The position numbers and the translations under genes were made by a program. Shown in pieces: positions 15,666 through 24,782 of a stretch of 64,000 nucleotides of DNA (position 1 is the first letter of the stretch; every line of letters begins with the position of its first letter). The stretch is taken from NCBI GenBank assembly GCA_029259945.1, contig JAJDEF010000022.1:310001-374000 (forward strand). The letters run 5' to 3'. This DNA comes from Planctomycetota bacterium (GTDB taxonomy: Bacteria; Planctomycetota; Planctomycetia; Pirellulales; Lacipirellulaceae). The notes below the pieces were generated by a model. The model did no database searches, was not told where the DNA came from, and saw nothing but the letters and a program-made list of their open reading frames with translations.

Positions 15666-17459
15666 ATGGCCCTTGTTCAACTCCAAGATCTGAGTATCGG
15701 CTTTCGCGGTCCGCCGTTACTCGACCGGGTGAATTGCCATATCGAGTCGGGCCAGCGAATTGGTCTGCTCGGACGCAACGGATCGGGTAAAACTACCTTG
15801 ATGCGAATCATCAGTGGCACGGTCCGCCCCGACCACGGCGCATGCATTCTCGCACCGAGAACCCACGTTTCACTTTTGCCACAAGAGGTTCCCGATCATC
15901 TCGTGGGCAACATCCACGAGGTCGTCCGGCAGGGGCTTTCTGAGGAGATGCAAGAAGAAGCCCATGCGTGGCGAAGCGAACAACAGATCGAGCGTTTGCT
16001 TTCGCAAATGAGCCTCAACCCCGAGGCACAGGTCGAAACACTTTCGTCAGGCATGAAACGGCGTGTGTTATTGGCCCAGACATTGGTTTCTGAACCCCAG
16101 GTTCTTCTGCTCGACGAGCCGACGAATCACTTAGACATTGATGCCATTGCGTGGCTCGAAGATTTCCTGTCGCGTTGGCCTGCCACACTGCTATTCGTTA
16201 CCCACGATCGCGAGTTTCTGCGTAATTTGGCGACGCGAATTCTAGAAATCGATCGAGGTCGCCTCTTCGATTGGTCGTGCGATTACGAAAATTTTCTCGT
16301 TCGCAAAGAACAGGCCCTCGCAGCCGAAGAAAAGCAGAATGCCCTATTCGACAAAAAGTTAGCTCAAGAAGAGGTCTGGATTCGGCAAGGCATCAAAGCG
16401 CGACGCACTCGTAACGAGGGTCGGGTACGCGCACTCAAACAAATGCGAGACCAACACAACCAGCGTCGCACGTCGGTAGGTAAAGCTCGCCTAAAAATTG
16501 AAGAAGCCCAACGTAGCGGAAACTTGGTGGCCAAAGTCGAAAACATTTCTTTTGCCTACAACGACGGCCCACTGGTCAGCGATTTCTCATCGCTGATTAT
16601 GCGTGGCGACAAAGTGGGCATCATCGGCCCCAACGGGGCCGGCAAAACCACCCTCCTACGTTTGCTACTCGGGCAACTTTCGCCCGACGAAGGCTCGGTT
16701 CGTTTGGGTTCCAACCTAGAAATCGCCTACTTCGATCAACTTCGTGCCCAACTCGATGACGATGCAACTGTTCAGGAAAACATCGGCGAGGGGGCAGAAA
16801 CACTTACTATCGGTGGCCAACAAAAACATGTGATCGGCTACCTACAGGACTTTCTATTCACGCCCGAGCGTGCTCGCACCCCAGTGCGTTTTCTCTCTGG
16901 CGGCGAACGTAATCGAGTGCTTCTGGCTCGACTCTTTTCGAAGCCAGCCAACGTGATTGTGCTCGACGAGCCTACCAACGACCTCGATACCGAAACGCTG
17001 GAGCTTCTTGAAGAGCGACTCATCGACTTCGCCGGCACGTTGCTCATGGTGAGCCACGATCGTGCATTCTTGAACAACGTCGTGACCAGCACAATTGTTT
17101 TCGAGCCCACAGGGGTTCGTGAATATGATGGCGGCTACGACGACTGGCTGCGCCAACGGGCTGAGCCCACTACGTCTTCAGCCAAAAAAACAGCGGCCGC
17201 TACGACGACTAAAAAAACGTTGTCACAAGAAAATGTCCGCAGTAAACCCAAATTGGCTTACAAAGAAAAACGCGAACTCGAAATGCTGCCAGGCCTTATC
17301 GAGACCTTAGAAGCCAAAGCGTCAGAACTGCATCAGGAAATGGCGGAACCTGAATTCTACCGACAACACTCAGAAACCATCGCTAGCCGGCAAACTAAAC
17401 TCGCTGATATCGAGCAACAGCTCGCCACGGCTTACGCACGTTGGGAAGAGCTGGAATAA
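15666..17459 (+). CDS. uup: ABC-F family ATPase, Uup-like
   Basis: 597 residues with two ABC domains and no membrane part. Domain 1 has GRNGSGKT, LSSGMKRRVLLA and LLLDEPTNHLD; domain 2 has GPNGAGKT, LSGGERNRVLLA and VLDEPTNDLD. A linker rich in basic and acidic helices separates them. A C-terminal coiled coil (about 540-597) follows a Lys/Thr/Ala-rich segment, the arrangement of Uup. ABC-F proteins act on ribosomes; Uup is linked to ribosome rescue and transposon-excision control in E. coli. Start ATG 15666. Assignment to Uup rather than another ABC-F branch rests on the C-terminal coiled coil. Confidence 0.9.
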   Translation: MALVQLQDLSIGFRGPPLLDRVNCHIESGQRIGLLGRNGSGKTTLMRIISGTVRPDHGACILAPRTHVSLLPQEVPDHLVGNIHEVVRQGLSEEMQEEAHAWRSEQQIERLLSQMSLNPEAQVETLSSGMKRRVLLAQTLVSEPQVLLLDEPTNHLDIDAIAWLEDFLSRWPATLLFVTHDREFLRNLATRILEIDRGRLFDWSCDYENFLVRKEQALAAEEKQNALFDKKLAQEEVWIRQGIKARRTRNEGRVRALKQMRDQHNQRRTSVGKARLKIEEAQRSGNLVAKVENISFAYNDGPLVSDFSSLIMRGDKVGIIGPNGAGKTTLLRLLLGQLSPDEGSVRLGSNLEIAYFDQLRAQLDDDATVQENIGEGAETLTIGGQQKHVIGYLQDFLFTPERARTPVRFLSGGERNRVLLARLFSKPANVIVLDEPTNDLDTETLELLEERLIDFAGTLLMVSHDRAFLNNVVTSTIVFEPTGVREYDGGYDDWLRQRAEPTTSSAKKTAAATTTKKTLSQENVRSKPKLAYKEKRELEMLPGLIETLEAKASELHQEMAEPEFYRQHSETIASRQTKLADIEQQLATAYARWEELE

Positions 17460-17489
17460 CCTTTATGAGGACGTGGCCCGGATTGTGGC

Positions 17490-20297
17490 TCACCTAATTC
17501 GGCGAGCGGTCTGCTTATTGCCGTCTTGATGTAGAACCAGGCTCTTGGCGGGACCGGTTTTCGTCAGCTTGAATTCCAGTGTGGCGTCGACCCCACGGTA
17601 GGACCATCGAGTGGGAGAATCAGGATAGACCTCTTGGGTGGCTTGATTGGTAATACCAACCATCAGGTGCCCATCACGATCACGAACCGTGAAAATAAAA
17701 TCCGGTGTCAACTGATAACGGCCAACCAACCGGCGGCGAAGTTTCGAATCAATGGCGAGATCGCCCGATTCATGGTCGGAATCCTCGCTTGGCTCCGGCT
17801 TCACTTCCTGGCCTGCTGCTTTCCTTATCAACTGCATCGCCAGTTGATCGATTTCGTTGGTCACGGCCGTGTTGCATAACACAACGACCGCACAGTTTGA
17901 CTTGCGGTTGATGAAGATCGCCGAATGGAAGCCACCCGTCTGGCCGTTGTGCCAACGAGTCTGACCATCGCGATGAATAACCCATCCCAGTCCCATCGCA
18001 GGGCCCGATGCGTCGGCGTCACGCTGTTGCTTCCAAGCCAACTCGATCACTTTGCCGAGTGTACCAGTTGGCGGAGTCAATTGAGCCCTAGCAAAACGCA
18101 TCATATCTCGCATCGTTGCATGAACTCCGCCGGCGCCTGGAAGGTCCGCAAATGTCCAGAGCGCTGTGGCTGAGCCGTATTTATCATGCGGCAGGGCGAG
18201 CCGTTTTCTCTGATCGCGGCTTAGTGAAACGGTGCAATCGGTCATTCGCAGTGGCGTCGCAATTCTCTCCCGCAGCAACTGTTGATAGGTTTTGCCAGCG
18301 TTCTGCGCGACCAGATATCCAAGAACCGACACGCCAAAGTTGGAATATTCCCGCGAATCGCCGGGCTGACGAGGTAGTTCGTACTGGTTCAGGAACGTCG
18401 CTGCCTTTTTCGAATCGTAAGCACGATAGGGATTCTTCAAGTTGGTCAGCCGCAAATTACCGGGGAGTCGGGGCAACCCCGACCGATGGGTACTCAGATC
18501 GATCCACTTGATCGACCGGCCATTGCGCGACGGCAACCGAATCCCAGCCGCATTGGCAACGTCCGCTGTTGCGTTCAAATCAATCTCGCCCCGTACAACC
18601 GCGTCGGCCAGCAATAACCCGGTGAAGACCTTGCTCATCGACCCTATCTCATAAACGGTCCGGTTATCGGCTTTTTTCTTGGCTCGGTTCGAGGTTCCCA
18701 AGTGCACGATTCCCCAGTGTTTGCCTTCGAGGTAACCGACCGACAGACCATCGGCGATTCGATTTTCGACCAACGGCGCAGCCGCTTTCTCAATCCATTC
18801 GTCCGTCAGGTTCTGCGACGACGCGTCCCGCGATTGCCAAGCTGTAATGAGCCCGGCCGCCACTTCGTCGGCCGCTATGCGGGCCAAGCTTTGGTTGGTA
18901 ACCACCAATACAGCAAACCCTTTTTCGGGTGCTGCCCAGACGACCGCGTGGTTCAACGTATTGTCGCCATTGTGAAACAAAGCGGTTCCACCGGCCCAAG
19001 GTCGCATGCGCGGCATCCATCCCATTGCATAGTCTTTTCCGATAGCCGTATGTAGCCTTTGAAAACTGGCCTGTGCCAAATACTCGCTTTTGCCCTTAGC
19101 ACCTTTGAGGTGTTCGGTTATGAATTTTCCCCAATCTTCCAAAGACATATGAATAGTGCCAGCAGGGCCCATCACAGGTAGATTGTCCATCTCTTTCCCA
19201 TTGCTCGGCATGGCGGAGCCATTTGATGCATGCGGCCATGGTTGATCAATTTTTCCTTGGGTACCCGTTCCGCCAAAACCGCCGGTCATCATCTGCAGTG
19301 GCTCGAAGACCTCGGTCTTCATGAGTGTTTCCCAAGTCTTCCCTGTAGCCTTTTCGGCCATGTGCCCGGCGAGGGTATACCCCCAGTTGGAATAGAGATA
19401 CTTCTCACCTGGTTCACTCAGCAATGGCTTTGACATCGCTTCGAGGAGAACTTTGTCTCTTGCCAGGGCCACATCTGGCTCATCCAGGTAAGCCTGTAAG
19501 TTAAAGTTGGCTGGCAAACCACTTCGATGGGAAAGTAAATGAATCAACTTGACGGACTTCAGTTGGTCGCTCATCGCCTCAGCGTGTTCTGGAAACGTCT
19601 CGCCAAGCGTTTGTTCAAATTTGATTTTCCCCGCTTCGACCAACCTTGCAATCATGGTCGCCGTCATCGCTTTGCCGCAAGATCCAAGATGCCAAAGGTC
19701 ATGGTCGGTGACCGGTGTTTGGTCACCTTTCTTACGAACACCTACAGTGACTAATGTATGAAGTCCCTTATCCGTGACGATTGCTGCGCCGAGACCTGGC
19801 AGTCCATGGGCAACGCGAATCGCTTCGAGGGCGAGGTGCGGTTTCTCGAGTACAAAGCTTGGTTTGGGGAACGCAGTCGGAGCAGTCGGTTCTTTACGCA
19901 CTATTTCAAAAGGATACTGCTGACCATTCTGCTTGAACGTTCCAGCAATCTTTTCTCCGTCAGCGGACAAGGTGCCGTCGAACTGCGGGTCACCAGGGAT
20001 CGCTGGCATCTTGAAAGAGATCTTGGTTTTACCAACTTTTAGATCACTGAGTCGAAACGCCCGGAGGCCTTGGGCAGGAATATCGATCGTACCTGACCAA
20101 TGCACGTCCTCATCCGCTTCGAAATCGAACTTGATGGCAAGCGTTGCACCTGGAAGCTGGATCTGACCTTCCCAGTGACCAGCGATTTTCTCCGGCTTGC
20201 TTTCGGCGTACAAGTTCGTCGAAGCAATTATCAGAAATATCATCGGCAACGCGCTGAGTAACTTAGTAGGCCGAAGGCAACGAATCAAGTTAGACAT
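17490..20297 (-). CDS. Exported protein with two class C beta-lactamase-like serine hydrolase domains
   Basis: A 935-residue exported protein (signal peptide to about residue 31). Residues 35-135 form a beta-rich domain. The first serine-hydrolase domain (about 150-490) has S206-C-G-K209 and Y302-S-N304. The second (about 505-835) has S553-M-S-K556, Y651-S-N653 and a HNGQTGGF motif. A beta-rich C-terminal domain follows. Both SxxK and YxN sets are intact, so both domains may act as peptidases, esterases or D-aminopeptidases; true beta-lactamase activity is not implied. GAGGAG precedes ATG 20297. It is the last gene behind PadR and a HAAS protein, so probably PadR-controlled. Tandem fusion of two such domains is uncommon. 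Confidence 0.88.
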   Translation of the reverse strand: MSNLIRCLRPTKLLSALPMIFLIIASTNLYAESKPEKIAGHWEGQIQLPGATLAIKFDFEADEDVHWSGTIDIPAQGLRAFRLSDLKVGKTKISFKMPAIPGDPQFDGTLSADGEKIAGTFKQNGQQYPFEIVRKEPTAPTAFPKPSFVLEKPHLALEAIRVAHGLPGLGAAIVTDKGLHTLVTVGVRKKGDQTPVTDHDLWHLGSCGKAMTATMIARLVEAGKIKFEQTLGETFPEHAEAMSDQLKSVKLIHLLSHRSGLPANFNLQAYLDEPDVALARDKVLLEAMSKPLLSEPGEKYLYSNWGYTLAGHMAEKATGKTWETLMKTEVFEPLQMMTGGFGGTGTQGKIDQPWPHASNGSAMPSNGKEMDNLPVMGPAGTIHMSLEDWGKFITEHLKGAKGKSEYLAQASFQRLHTAIGKDYAMGWMPRMRPWAGGTALFHNGDNTLNHAVVWAAPEKGFAVLVVTNQSLARIAADEVAAGLITAWQSRDASSQNLTDEWIEKAAAPLVENRIADGLSVGYLEGKHWGIVHLGTSNRAKKKADNRTVYEIGSMSKVFTGLLLADAVVRGEIDLNATADVANAAGIRLPSRNGRSIKWIDLSTHRSGLPRLPGNLRLTNLKNPYRAYDSKKAATFLNQYELPRQPGDSREYSNFGVSVLGYLVAQNAGKTYQQLLRERIATPLRMTDCTVSLSRDQRKRLALPHDKYGSATALWTFADLPGAGGVHATMRDMMRFARAQLTPPTGTLGKVIELAWKQQRDADASGPAMGLGWVIHRDGQTRWHNGQTGGFHSAIFINRKSNCAVVVLCNTAVTNEIDQLAMQLIRKAAGQEVKPEPSEDSDHESGDLAIDSKLRRRLVGRYQLTPDFIFTVRDRDGHLMVGITNQATQEVYPDSPTRWSYRGVDATLEFKLTKTGPAKSLVLHQDGNKQTARRIR

Positions 20298-20348
20298 TGC
20301 AATGAAACTCCTCGTAGTGAATTCGTTGGTTGCCGCACATCGTGCTTG

Positions 20349-21092
20349 CTAGTTGGCTATTGTCACGCGAACTGGATATTTTCCATACATCGACCGCCGA
20401 TTGGCGTGAGTCATCGGCGCAGCGGCAATGGTGATTTCCTTGTCTTGCTGCAAATCTCGCAGCTGGAGCTTAACGGTTTCTCCGGGCTTGTGCCCCATTC
20501 CCCACAGGACTTCGACCACATCCTCGACAATTCGCTTGCGCCAGAGTACGCGATAGAGTCTTTTGGAGGCCTCCGTGACTTTTGAAACCGGAATGCCATC
20601 AATGCCAAGCCACTCGTAAGTCGTGCCGTCGAATTCGACCAGAATTTTGCCTGCTCCAAAGTCGACTTGAGTAAAGGGAGAAATCTTGGGCGGCTGGTCG
20701 CTGCTAAAGTCAACTTGAGCAATTGGAGTGAGCTTGGGCGACGTGTGGTACCTTTCAAAGAAAAAAGCCCCGACCGTAATCATCAAAACCATCACCGCCA
20801 GCGCCAATAAATTCCAGAATCTGGGTAAGCTCATCGTGCTCGGCGTTGTAGCCTGGGCCTGCAGATATTCTGCCGCGACTTGGCTAGGCAAACCATAGCA
20901 TTCGATGAAATGATCGTAGGTCTGTTGTTCTGACGTCGCCAGATGCTCAGCACCGGGTGAAGACATCTCGTTACTGAGGAACTCTGCTGCATCCCCCATC
21001 GCATCCTTCTGTGCCGCTTTCGGGGCTGCGTTTAGCGCCAGCTTGATATCTTTGAGGTAACGATTCATCGCGTTTTCAGCATGCTGGTTCAT
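20349..21092 (-). CDS. HAAS-type membrane protein in a PadR operon
   Basis: 247 residues. The N-terminal 85 residues (MNRYLKDIKLALN...AAEFLSNEM...YGLPSQVAAEYL) follow the HAAS/DUF1700 pattern found next to PadR regulators. One transmembrane helix lies at about 93-112. The extracytoplasmic part carries repeated short segments (TPIAQVDFS, SPFTQVDFG) and a possible PDZ-like stretch (GMGHKPGETVKLQLRD). GGAG is 7 nt before ATG 21092. The start overlaps the end of padR by 17 nt, indicating coupled translation. Probably a membrane partner that passes envelope signals. Confidence 0.72.
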   Translation of the reverse strand: MNQHAENAMNRYLKDIKLALNAAPKAAQKDAMGDAAEFLSNEMSSPGAEHLATSEQQTYDHFIECYGLPSQVAAEYLQAQATTPSTMSLPRFWNLLALAVMVLMITVGAFFFERYHTSPKLTPIAQVDFSSDQPPKISPFTQVDFGAGKILVEFDGTTYEWLGIDGIPVSKVTEASKRLYRVLWRKRIVEDVVEVLWGMGHKPGETVKLQLRDLQQDKEITIAAAPMTHANRRSMYGKYPVRVTIAN

Positions 21093-21447
21093 GTTGGTTC
21101 TCCAGAATGTTGTCTACAAATTGTTTTGTGTCTTGCCAGGCAATTTGCCAGTGCTTTAGGGTTTTTGTGCCAAGAGTCGTGATCTTGTAGTATTTTCGAG
21201 ATGGCCCAGCATCTGATGGTTCAACGTGACTGGAGAGCAATTCTTGCTTTTCCAGTGAACGCAGCACTGGGTAGAGTGCGCCTGGCTTCATGGGGAGCGC
21301 TCCGAGACAACGCAACTCCAATTCCTTGGCGACCTCATAACCGTACATAGCACGCTTTTGCTGATACAGAAGCGTGAGAAGCACTAGCGAAGTTGCACCT
21401 GCGTTTAACTGCTTTTGCAGGCCGTTTTTAGCATTCTCCTGAGCCAT
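21076..21447 (-). CDS. PadR-family transcriptional repressor
   Basis: A 123-residue regulator with the PadR winged helix (LLTLLYQQKRAMYGYEVAKEL...PGALYPVLRSLEKQELL) and a short C-terminal dimerisation helix. GGAAGGG precedes ATG 21447. A perfect 38-bp palindrome lies 29-66 nt upstream and is probably its own operator. First gene of padR - HAAS protein - tandem serine hydrolase. PadR proteins respond to small phenolics, antibiotics or partner proteins; the ligand here is unknown. Confidence 0.92.
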   Translation of the reverse strand: MAQENAKNGLQKQLNAGATSLVLLTLLYQQKRAMYGYEVAKELELRCLGALPMKPGALYPVLRSLEKQELLSSHVEPSDAGPSRKYYKITTLGTKTLKHWQIAWQDTKQFVDNILENQHEPAC

Positions 21448-21475
21448 AGCGGGCCCTTCCTTAAAATAGAGCTAC

Positions 21476-21513
21476 CTAGTGTTATCTTGATAGTACTATC
21501 AAGATAACACTAG
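21476..21513. promoter_or_regulatory. Perfect 38-bp palindrome, likely PadR operator
   Basis: The half-site CTAGTGTTATCTTGATAGT is followed directly by its exact complement, with no loop. The palindrome sits just before padR, where it would overlap the promoter. The TATC/GATA content is usual for PadR sites. It is the only obvious regulatory element in the 116-nt gap and could also serve as the bidirectional end signal of neighbouring transcripts. Confidence 0.72.
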
Positions 21514-21563
21514 TCAAGGCCTACAAAGAGATTTTCGTCAAAATTGGATAACTAACCCAAGAC

Positions 21564-23054
21564 TTATTCAGCGTTAGCTTGCTGCAGCAAGTTTTTCCAG
21601 AACGGCCTCGCCGATTCAATGTCGGCCAACACGGCTTCGTTTTCCGAAAATTCTTCGGCGGCTTCGTCGAGCCAATCGAGAAAGAACTGCACACTTTTTC
21701 GACTGATACGTCTTTGGTAGTTGGAGTCGACAAAGTAGGGCCCCGTCGTGGCAAACTGGTAAGTGGTCGATTTGCTTGTGCGTGCCCGAATTAAAAACCA
21801 GCCACTCTCCTCAAACTCAATCGGGGGCAACCGCCCTTGCTGCTGGGCGAGTTGATCTAGACGGACTTCGTAAACGACCTGGCCGTTCTTGATGATTTCT
21901 AAGTATTCGACCGGTGCTTTTTCATAAAACGTCAGGCTCAGTGCGATCTGGAAATCACGCGATTCGCCAGTTTCTAACTTAAAAGTGTGTCCGGGCAATT
22001 GACCTTCGACTTGCGCGCGAAGCAGAGGCCCATTGGTCACGGTGACTCGACCTGCACGTAAGCCTTCAAACCATTTTTCAGGCGTGAAGTTATCTTCGCA
22101 GTAGACATAAACCCGATTCATCCCGACAGGATTGCCATTCGATCCAGAGCCACTGCCGGCGGCAGGCGCGATGCGCAAACCGCAATTCAAGAGATGGTGA
22201 TAGATCGCCTCGCTCCAGCGCCCGTTGCCTTGCTTGCCTGGGTAGAACACCTTATCGCGTGGTTTCCCCTGCCCTTCGCTATCAAGACGATGAATAATTT
22301 GAATTGCATCGAGCTTGCCCGCAGCAACCCACAACGGCAGATCCCAGGCAAACGGAGTCAGAGCGACGATCTCGGCATTAGCTTGGTCGGCGACATCTAA
22401 CGACAGAAGTGAAGAGTCCTTTGATTTCCAGCGGCAAATATCGAGCGCCTCGACGGAGTCGCCCCAGTGAAACATTAACAAACCACCACCTCGACGAAAA
22501 TCAAGCAAAGCATGGGGACCAAGCGCGGTGTTTTTCGAAGCTCGTTGTTTTCGGCATTTCCCTCGTAGGTTTTCCTTTTCCAAAGCAGAGGCAAAGTCGA
22601 TACCCGCGGCACGCATCAATAGCGGAAGGCCCTCGCCTCGTTGCCAAACATCTAAATCGCCAGCCCACCAACCTTCGGCTTGCATGTCGACTTGACGTCG
22701 TAGCACCACCTCTGTTTCGTCTTCCGCGTGACGTTCAATAGTAAAATGCCCCGGCCGGGTTTGATACTCGGGGCCTGCTTCGATGAGAAATTGATAGCTG
22801 CCTTTGCGCAGTTCGAGGGTGACTTCGCCGTCAAAGACAAAATAATCGCCCTGCGAGACCACCCCCTCCGACTTCACCCGCACTGCCCGTCCCCGAGCGT
22901 CTCGAAGTTCCATGCGAACCGGAATGCGCTGCCCCGTCTGCTGGTCGACGGTTGTCAGGGTCAGTTTTCCGTCGTAACGGGCTGCAACACTTGGCAGAGT
23001 GAATAAAAGCGAAATCGCGATCGCAACAGCAGCGATGAATGGTGGTCGCAACAA
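21564..23054 (-). CDS. CehA/McbA-like exported protein with degenerate metal site
   Basis: 496 residues from TTG 23054, chosen because AGGAG stands 7 nt upstream and the product then begins with a clean signal peptide (LLRPPFIAAVAIAISLLFTL, ending SVAA). Longer starts (ATG 23120) would translate into a palindromic repeat. An N-terminal beta domain is followed by a PHP-like CehA/McbA domain. In family members the first metal motif reads GDLHVH; here it is GDLDVW, so both ligand histidines are replaced. Other segments (GGGLLMFHWG, FYPGKQGNGRWSEAIYHHLLNCG, NRVYVYCEDNFTPEKWFEGLRAGR) are well kept. It probably lost hydrolase activity and became a binding or structural protein. Confidence 0.7.
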   Translation of the reverse strand: MLRPPFIAAVAIAISLLFTLPSVAARYDGKLTLTTVDQQTGQRIPVRMELRDARGRAVRVKSEGVVSQGDYFVFDGEVTLELRKGSYQFLIEAGPEYQTRPGHFTIERHAEDETEVVLRRQVDMQAEGWWAGDLDVWQRGEGLPLLMRAAGIDFASALEKENLRGKCRKQRASKNTALGPHALLDFRRGGGLLMFHWGDSVEALDICRWKSKDSSLLSLDVADQANAEIVALTPFAWDLPLWVAAGKLDAIQIIHRLDSEGQGKPRDKVFYPGKQGNGRWSEAIYHHLLNCGLRIAPAAGSGSGSNGNPVGMNRVYVYCEDNFTPEKWFEGLRAGRVTVTNGPLLRAQVEGQLPGHTFKLETGESRDFQIALSLTFYEKAPVEYLEIIKNGQVVYEVRLDQLAQQQGRLPPIEFEESGWFLIRARTSKSTTYQFATTGPYFVDSNYQRRISRKSVQFFLDWLDEAAEEFSENEAVLADIESARPFWKNLLQQANAE

Positions 23055-23123
23055 ACGAATTCTCCTCAGGAATGATTCAAAAATAACTTCGGCATTGACC
23101 AGCTTTGACAATCCTAACATGAG

Positions 23124-23179
23124 CCGATGGGCGCTAGCCCCGGTTCCTGGCAAAAAAACCGGGGCTAGCGCCCATCGGA
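23124..23179. repeat. Perfect 22-bp inverted repeat (CCGATGGGCGCTAGCCCCGG family)
   Basis: Arms 23124-23145 and 23158-23179 are exact complements around a 12-nt loop. It lies immediately upstream of the CehA-like gene and resembles the palindromic elements that occur in many copies in planctomycete genomes (general knowledge). Confidence 0.9.
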
Positions 23180-23292
23180 TAATAGAGTCTAAAAGCTCGG
23201 TACTTGCGCAGGAAAGTTACGCACTCAAAAAACCTAAAGGATTCGCCTAAAGGCGAGAGTTTTAGACCCGCCGCTGGTGACAAATAATCACT

Positions 23293-23335
23293 CATCCAAA
23301 CTCCGTGTTCTCCGTGCCCCCGTGGTAAATCTAAA
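23293..23335. repeat. Text-like dispersed repeat (CTCCGTGTTCTCCGTG...GTGG)
   Basis: The phrase ACTCCGTGTTCTCCGTGCCC followed by CGTGGTAAAT belongs to the loosely conserved tGtGttCTcTGTG type. A second version lies at about 33978-34034 (GAGTTCTCTGTGAACTCTGT). Noncoding, function unknown. Confidence 0.45.
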
Positions 23336-23492
23336 TGCGCCGCCTCTAAGGCAGTTTAGCACGGTCAATCGACCAAAGTAGCAAAGCTGCAGCACCGAGA
23401 GTGCTTACGTGCATTCCGCTCTGAATTTCGATACGGTAAGATAAATGGGCGTTTTTTGGTTTGGCCGTAGATAGATGGAATGGGTTGTTTGA

Positions 23493-24446
23493 ATGGCAGA
23501 AGATTATTACGAAACCTTGGGGATTGGCCGTGGCGCTTCGGCAGAGGAGATTCAATCGTCTTATCGAAAATTAGCGCGCAAGTATCACCCCGACCTCAAT
23601 CCCGACGACAAAGCGGCCAAAGAACAGTTTCAAAAAGTTCAGAATGCCTTCGATGTATTGAATGATTCGAAGAAGCGTGAGATGTACGACCGTTACGGCA
23701 GTGCCTACGAATCGATAGGGACCGGTGGACCGGGGCCGCAAAATTGGAATACCGGTGCTGGCAGTCCTAACTTCGACATCAATTTGGAAGACCTGTTTGG
23801 AGGTGGTGGCGGAGGAGGCCCCGGCGGTGGCGGCTTTGCCGATATGTTTAAGAATTTTTCGCAACGAGGCAAACGCCAACCTCAACCGGCGGCACCACAA
23901 CGGGGAGCCAACATTGAACATGCGTTGACGATCGCATTCACCACCGCAGTGTTAGGCGGCGAAGCCCAAATTGCCATCCGTCGAAGCGATGGCACGCAGG
24001 AAACGTTGCAGATAAAAATTCCAGCAGGAATTGAAAATGGTAAAAAAATTCGCCTGCGTGGACAAGGAGACCCTAGTCCCAACGGCGGCCCTGGTGGAGA
24101 TATCCTGATCAAAGTAAATACGGCTCCGCATCCTCACTTCCACCGCCAAGGCCGCCGACTTGATATTCGAGTGCCCATTACGATTGCCGAAGCCCTGAAT
24201 GGGGCAAAAGTCGATGTTCCGACGCCTCATGGCACCATTTCGCTTACCGTTCCGCCCGGTACTTCCAGTGGTAGCAAACTTCGCGCAAAGGGGCAGGGAG
24301 TAAAAGGCACCAGCGGCACGCCCGGCGATCTCTTTGCTGAGGTACAGATTGTGCTCCCCCAAGAGTTTGAAGCTTCTGACCGTGAACAGCTCAATACCCT
24401 GCTCGAAAAATACAACGACAACCCTCGAGCAGGCCTGCAATGGTAG
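23493..24446 (+). CDS. DnaJ-class co-chaperone without zinc finger (CbpA type)
   Basis: 317 residues. The J domain (3-70) has YHPDLNP with the HPD motif at 32-34, which stimulates the DnaK ATPase. A Gly/Phe-rich linker (about 75-125, GGGGGGPGGGGF) comes next, then two beta-sandwich substrate-binding domains (about 140-305). The CxxCxGxG zinc repeats of DnaJ are absent, making it a type II/CbpA co-chaperone. Start ATG 23493. The last codons overlap the start of the next small membrane protein. Confidence 0.92.
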   Translation: MAEDYYETLGIGRGASAEEIQSSYRKLARKYHPDLNPDDKAAKEQFQKVQNAFDVLNDSKKREMYDRYGSAYESIGTGGPGPQNWNTGAGSPNFDINLEDLFGGGGGGGPGGGGFADMFKNFSQRGKRQPQPAAPQRGANIEHALTIAFTTAVLGGEAQIAIRRSDGTQETLQIKIPAGIENGKKIRLRGQGDPSPNGGPGGDILIKVNTAPHPHFHRQGRRLDIRVPITIAEALNGAKVDVPTPHGTISLTVPPGTSSGSKLRAKGQGVKGTSGTPGDLFAEVQIVLPQEFEASDREQLNTLLEKYNDNPRAGLQW

Positions 24447-24763
24447 TCGCGCATAGCTTCCGATTTTTTCTTTTCGCCCTGCTCACAGCAGCGCCAGAGA
24501 AGATGCCGCCCCCGACACGCGCGGCGATTTACATGGCCTTGATCGCGATTTTGCTGTTAGGAATGCTGCTGGTGATCATCATTTTGCTGGGTGGACATTG
24601 GGTACGAAGGTGGGGGACGTATCAACGTGGCCCCGCGGTGCCTGAGGATTTTATCGTAGGCGTCGAGAAGCCAAGTAAAGAAGCTAAAAAAACCGACGAA
24701 CTCTCTTCGGACGATCATTGTGGCACCGACACAGTTTGCACAGACGACACCTCTGTCTCGTAA
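24440..24763 (+). CDS. Unknown small membrane protein
   Basis: 107 residues, starting inside the last codons of the dnaJ-like gene (7-nt overlap). A hydrophobic N-terminus and one strong transmembrane helix (about 29-51, YMALIAILLLGMLLVIIILLG) precede a basic stretch and an acidic Ser/Asp/Lys tail. The arrangement suggests translational coupling to the chaperone and read-through into rnpA. I recognise no family. Confidence 0.68.
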   Translation: MVVAHSFRFFLFALLTAAPEKMPPPTRAAIYMALIAILLLGMLLVIIILLGGHWVRRWGTYQRGPAVPEDFIVGVEKPSKEAKKTDELSSDDHCGTDTVCTDDTSVS

Positions 24764-24782
24764 AGGCTTGGGGCAACTTGCA

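Noticed and set aside
21486..21503. FNR-like box in the padR palindrome (TTGAT...ATCAA)
   Set aside because: The halves are 6 nt apart instead of 4, and the whole is part of a 38-bp palindrome better explained by PadR.
23055..23153. N-terminal extension of the CehA-like protein
   Set aside because: It would translate a palindromic repeat and hide a clean signal peptide that follows AGGAG and TTG 23054.
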